Below are positions 61,507 to 64,000 of a stretch of DNA of 64,000 nt, piece after piece. The position numbers and the translations under genes are program-made. Numbering within the stretch: position 1 is the stretch's first letter; each line of letters starts with the position of its first letter. Below the pieces are notes generated by a model, which did no database searches, was not told where the DNA came from, and saw only the letters and a list, made by a program, of their open reading frames with translations. The DNA is from Oxyruncus cristatus (lineage: Eukaryota > Chordata > Aves > Passeriformes > Cotingidae), in contig VXAY01000126.1 in NCBI GenBank assembly GCA_013399855.1, forward strand, positions 341,498-405,497, given 5' to 3'.

Positions 61507-62409
61507 GTACACAGCACTTCCAAAAAAAGTCACGAAAAAATACAAGGCAACCACAAATTTGCTCTAAAATAAACACAATCAATATGTACACAAGAGATAT
61601 TCGAAAACTACATATGGGAGTGCATGTCTCCTTTGTTCTCTTTGGTTCAGAAGGAACATATTGCTCACCCCTACGAATAGTAAATATCAATCATCAGTTA
61701 GTATCCACAGATGAATTGTGTCATTTGGAGCATTTCATCTTAGACAACAGAACTTCCACTGGGAATAGATGACACAGAGGAATGTTGTTCTCACAGAAAA
61801 TGCAATGTAGCTCACTTGTTAGTTAAAGTAGTGTTGCAGAATTCTGCAAGGGAGGTGGCTTTCTAGAAAGCCTATTGATACATTCCCAAGGGCTAAAATG
61901 TGTTGTTTCAATCACTAGAAAACACAAAATAAAATTAATTGAGCATTCATTTGGTCTTTACAAAGTCCATGTTTCAGCTTTTGATATCTGTACAGTCCTA
62001 TCTCACTGCTTTCCAAACAAAAATGAGAATTGCATTCAACTATGTTCACAAAGCACTATAGTGGCTTCACAAAAAAAGTTTTCACCAATTTTGGCTGGTA
62101 ATTTCATTATTTGGTGATTAATGAGCATCTTGTTGCTATATTAGGCTGAATTTGATTCTCATCTGTCTGAAAACTGATAAAAAAGTGGTTGTGATCCTAT
62201 GTTTCTGAATGGTTTTATCCAATAAGGAATGAATCAAGGCAATTCATTCAAAAGCTACTAATTTCATGACTGAGAAGCAGCCTAAATACAGCACAGAAAA
62301 TGTTCTGGCTTCCTTAAATAATGAGTAGTTCCACAAATATAGAATCCAACTCATCTGCACTGTCAAATTACTCATTTAGATTTCAAAGACTGGAAAAAGC
62401 TTGCATTCA
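61507..62409. other. Non-coding sequence
   Basis: No gene or repeat recognised. Confidence 0.5.
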
Positions 62410-63468
62410 TCTAGCTTTCAGATACAAAGCATTTGACACTGTCTCACATGACATTCTTATCTCTAAATTGGAGAGACAGATTTGATGGGTGGATCACTTG
62501 ATGGATAAGGAAATGGCTGGATGGTCACAGTCAAAAGCTTTCGGTCAATGGCTTGATGTACAAATGATAAATGGTTTTCGTCAGGGGTTGGTAGTGGGAC
62601 CAGTGCTATTTAACATATTTACTGGCAATATGGACAGTGGGATCAAGAGTACCCTCAGCAAGTTGGCCCAGACACCAAGCTATGTGTTGCGGTTGACATG
62701 CCAGATGAAAGGGATGCCATCCAGGGGGACCGAGACAGGCTTGAGAGGTGGGCCTGTGTGCACCTCATTAAGTACAAGGCCAAGTGCAAAGGTCTGGGCA
62801 GTCCTAAGCACAAATACAGGCTGGGCAGAGATTGGTTTGAAAGCCCTGGGGAGAACAAATTGGGGATGCTGGTTAACAAGAAGCTCAACATGACCTAGCA
62901 ATGTGCACTCACAACCCAGAAAACCAACCATGTCCTGGGCTTCATCAAAAGAATTGTGGCCAGTAGGTCAAGGGAGTTGATTCTCCCCTTATACTCCACT
63001 CTCATGAGACCTGCTGGAGCAGGTCCAGAGGAGGGCCATAAGGATGGTCAGGAGACTGCAGCACCTATGTCCTATGAAGACAGGATGAGAAAGTTTGGAT
63101 TGTTCAACCTGGACAAGAGAATGCTTCGAGGAGAGCTGACACCTTAGCCTTTCAGTCCTACAGGAAAGCCAGACAGGGACTTTTTACAAGGGCATGTAGT
63201 AATAGGGCAAAGCAGAATGGCTTCCAACCAAAGGAGAGTAGATTTAAAAAGGAAGAAATTAGGAAGAAATTCTTTATTGTGAGATTGTATGGCACTGGCA
63301 CAGATTGCCCAGAGAAGCTTTGGATGCCCAACCCCTGGCAGTGTTCCAGGCCAGGGTGGATGGGGCTTTGAGCAACCTAATCTAGTGAAGGTTTCCCATG
63401 GCAGGGGACTTGGGACTAGATAAACACCAACTCAGACCATTCAATGATTTTATGATTCTATGATTCCA
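62410..63468 (+). mobile_element. CR1 LINE fragment with ORF2 part and 3' end
   Basis: Plus-orientation CR1 of about 1.06 kb and the longest copy in the window. It starts in ORF2 at a KAFDTVSHDILISKL-like block and passes through the palm region, the C-terminal ORF2 and the 3' UTR. It ends GATTTTATGATTCTATGATT. It resembles the copy at 36436-37297 but keeps the catalytic segment lost there. Confidence 0.95.
62424..63390 (+). pseudogene. CR1 ORF2 remnant, frameshifted in the catalytic region
   Basis: Recognisable CR1 reverse-transcriptase blocks in order: KAFDTVSHDILISKLER, a stop, then GPVLFNIFTGNMDSGIKSTL. After STLSKLA the frame shifts by one base at about 62664-62670, exactly where the catalytic FADD box belongs. 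The next frame resumes with DTKLCVAVDMPDERDAIQ and [10 protein letters not shown], continuing to LVNKKLNMT. Later pieces include SRSREL(I/V)LPLYSTL and SYEDRMRKFGLFNLDKR. Several stops and shifts make it inactive. The 134-, 66- and 63-codon frames are fragments of this one pseudogene. Confidence 0.9.
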
Positions 63469-63978
63469 AGTTGGGTGAATGCCCCAATGTTCAATCCTTA
63501 GCATAGTGGCAGCAAAGAGTTCAGAGCATTTTGATCCACGGAAGTCAATGTGATTTTTCTTTTGATTTTCAGAAGTGTTAGAATATACTCTTAAAGACCT
63601 CTAATAGTGGTGTTTATTGCTTAGAGTTTTAATCCAAGACCTCGTTTGTAATTCAGAGGATGTGCTGTGTGTTAAAAAAAATAAAAGTAACTTAATTTGA
63701 TAACGTTTATTGTCAGATTTTGGCAATATATGATGACACTGTAAACTTCTGTAATGACAGACATTTCAATTAGCTAGTAACCTAATAAACTATTAGATTA
63801 TGCCAATTTTTAAAAAATAGTATCAGACACTCTCTGTTTTCCATACAATCTCTTTACCACACGATTAATTCTTCTAGGTAGTTTTAAGACGTTTATAGTG
63901 TTGTTATATTTTTAAGGTGAAGATATCTTGGATGATTTCAATTCCACCAGATTATGATTCTTCAAGAGCTGTTACAAG
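63469..63978. other. AT-rich non-coding sequence
   Basis: No gene or repeat recognised. Confidence 0.5.
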
Positions 63979-64000
63979 CATCATCATCATGGCCAGGCTT
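63979..64000 (-). mobile_element. Start of a second RTE-like element (3' tail), cut by window end
   Basis: Four CAT units (63979-63990) are followed by GGCCAGGCTT. The 14-mer TCATGGCCAGGCTT is identical to 1404-1417, the 3' terminus of the RTE-like copy at the left of the window, and in both cases a CAT-type simple repeat adjoins it. This is what the 3' tail of another minus-strand copy would look like. Only 10 bases of the body are visible. Confidence 0.6.

Overview
This window looks like non-coding DNA from a bird. It is AT-rich, and no gene can be recognised with confidence on either strand. The bird assignment rests on eight CR1 retrotransposon fragments. Several keep the CR1 3' end built from ATTCTATG-type units. 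Three LTRs of avian endogenous-retrovirus type and a fossil MIR SINE also fit. Nearly all predicted reading frames are chance frames, low-complexity translations or retrotransposon remains.

Layout. 1.4-2.3 kb: a 5'-truncated RTE-like non-LTR retrotransposon on the minus strand, with the last third of its polymerase ORF intact except for one in-frame stop. 6.05-6.35 kb: an internally deleted solo LTR with a 4-bp target-site duplication. 7.4-7.7 kb: CR1. 9.36-9.42 kb: an isolated 63-nt segment that looks like a phase 0-0 exon, with good splice sites and one open frame. 9.7-25 kb: unannotated AT-rich sequence with a GT-rich/G-quadruplex block at 18.6-18.8 kb and an 18-bp palindrome at 20.9 kb. 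25.3, 34.4 and 36.4-37.3 kb: CR1. 41.2-41.4 kb: a long three-motif compound microsatellite. 46.4-46.6 kb: MIR. 47.7-48.1 kb: a polypyrimidine/AT/polypurine composite that may derive from an LTR. 48.5 and 53.5-53.8 kb: CR1. 54.05-54.18 kb: a pentanucleotide compound repeat. 57.5-59.9 kb: two LTRs in opposite orientation. 61.2-61.5 and 62.4-63.5 kb: CR1. The last 22 bases appear to be the 3' tail of a second RTE-like copy.

No genes act together here. The region reads as intergenic DNA or a very large intron that recorded successive insertions: MIR oldest, then CR1, then LTRs, with the RTE-like element possibly younger. That age order is inferred from how well each copy is preserved and was not measured. 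Repeat-family names come from recognising sequence patterns, not from a database search.
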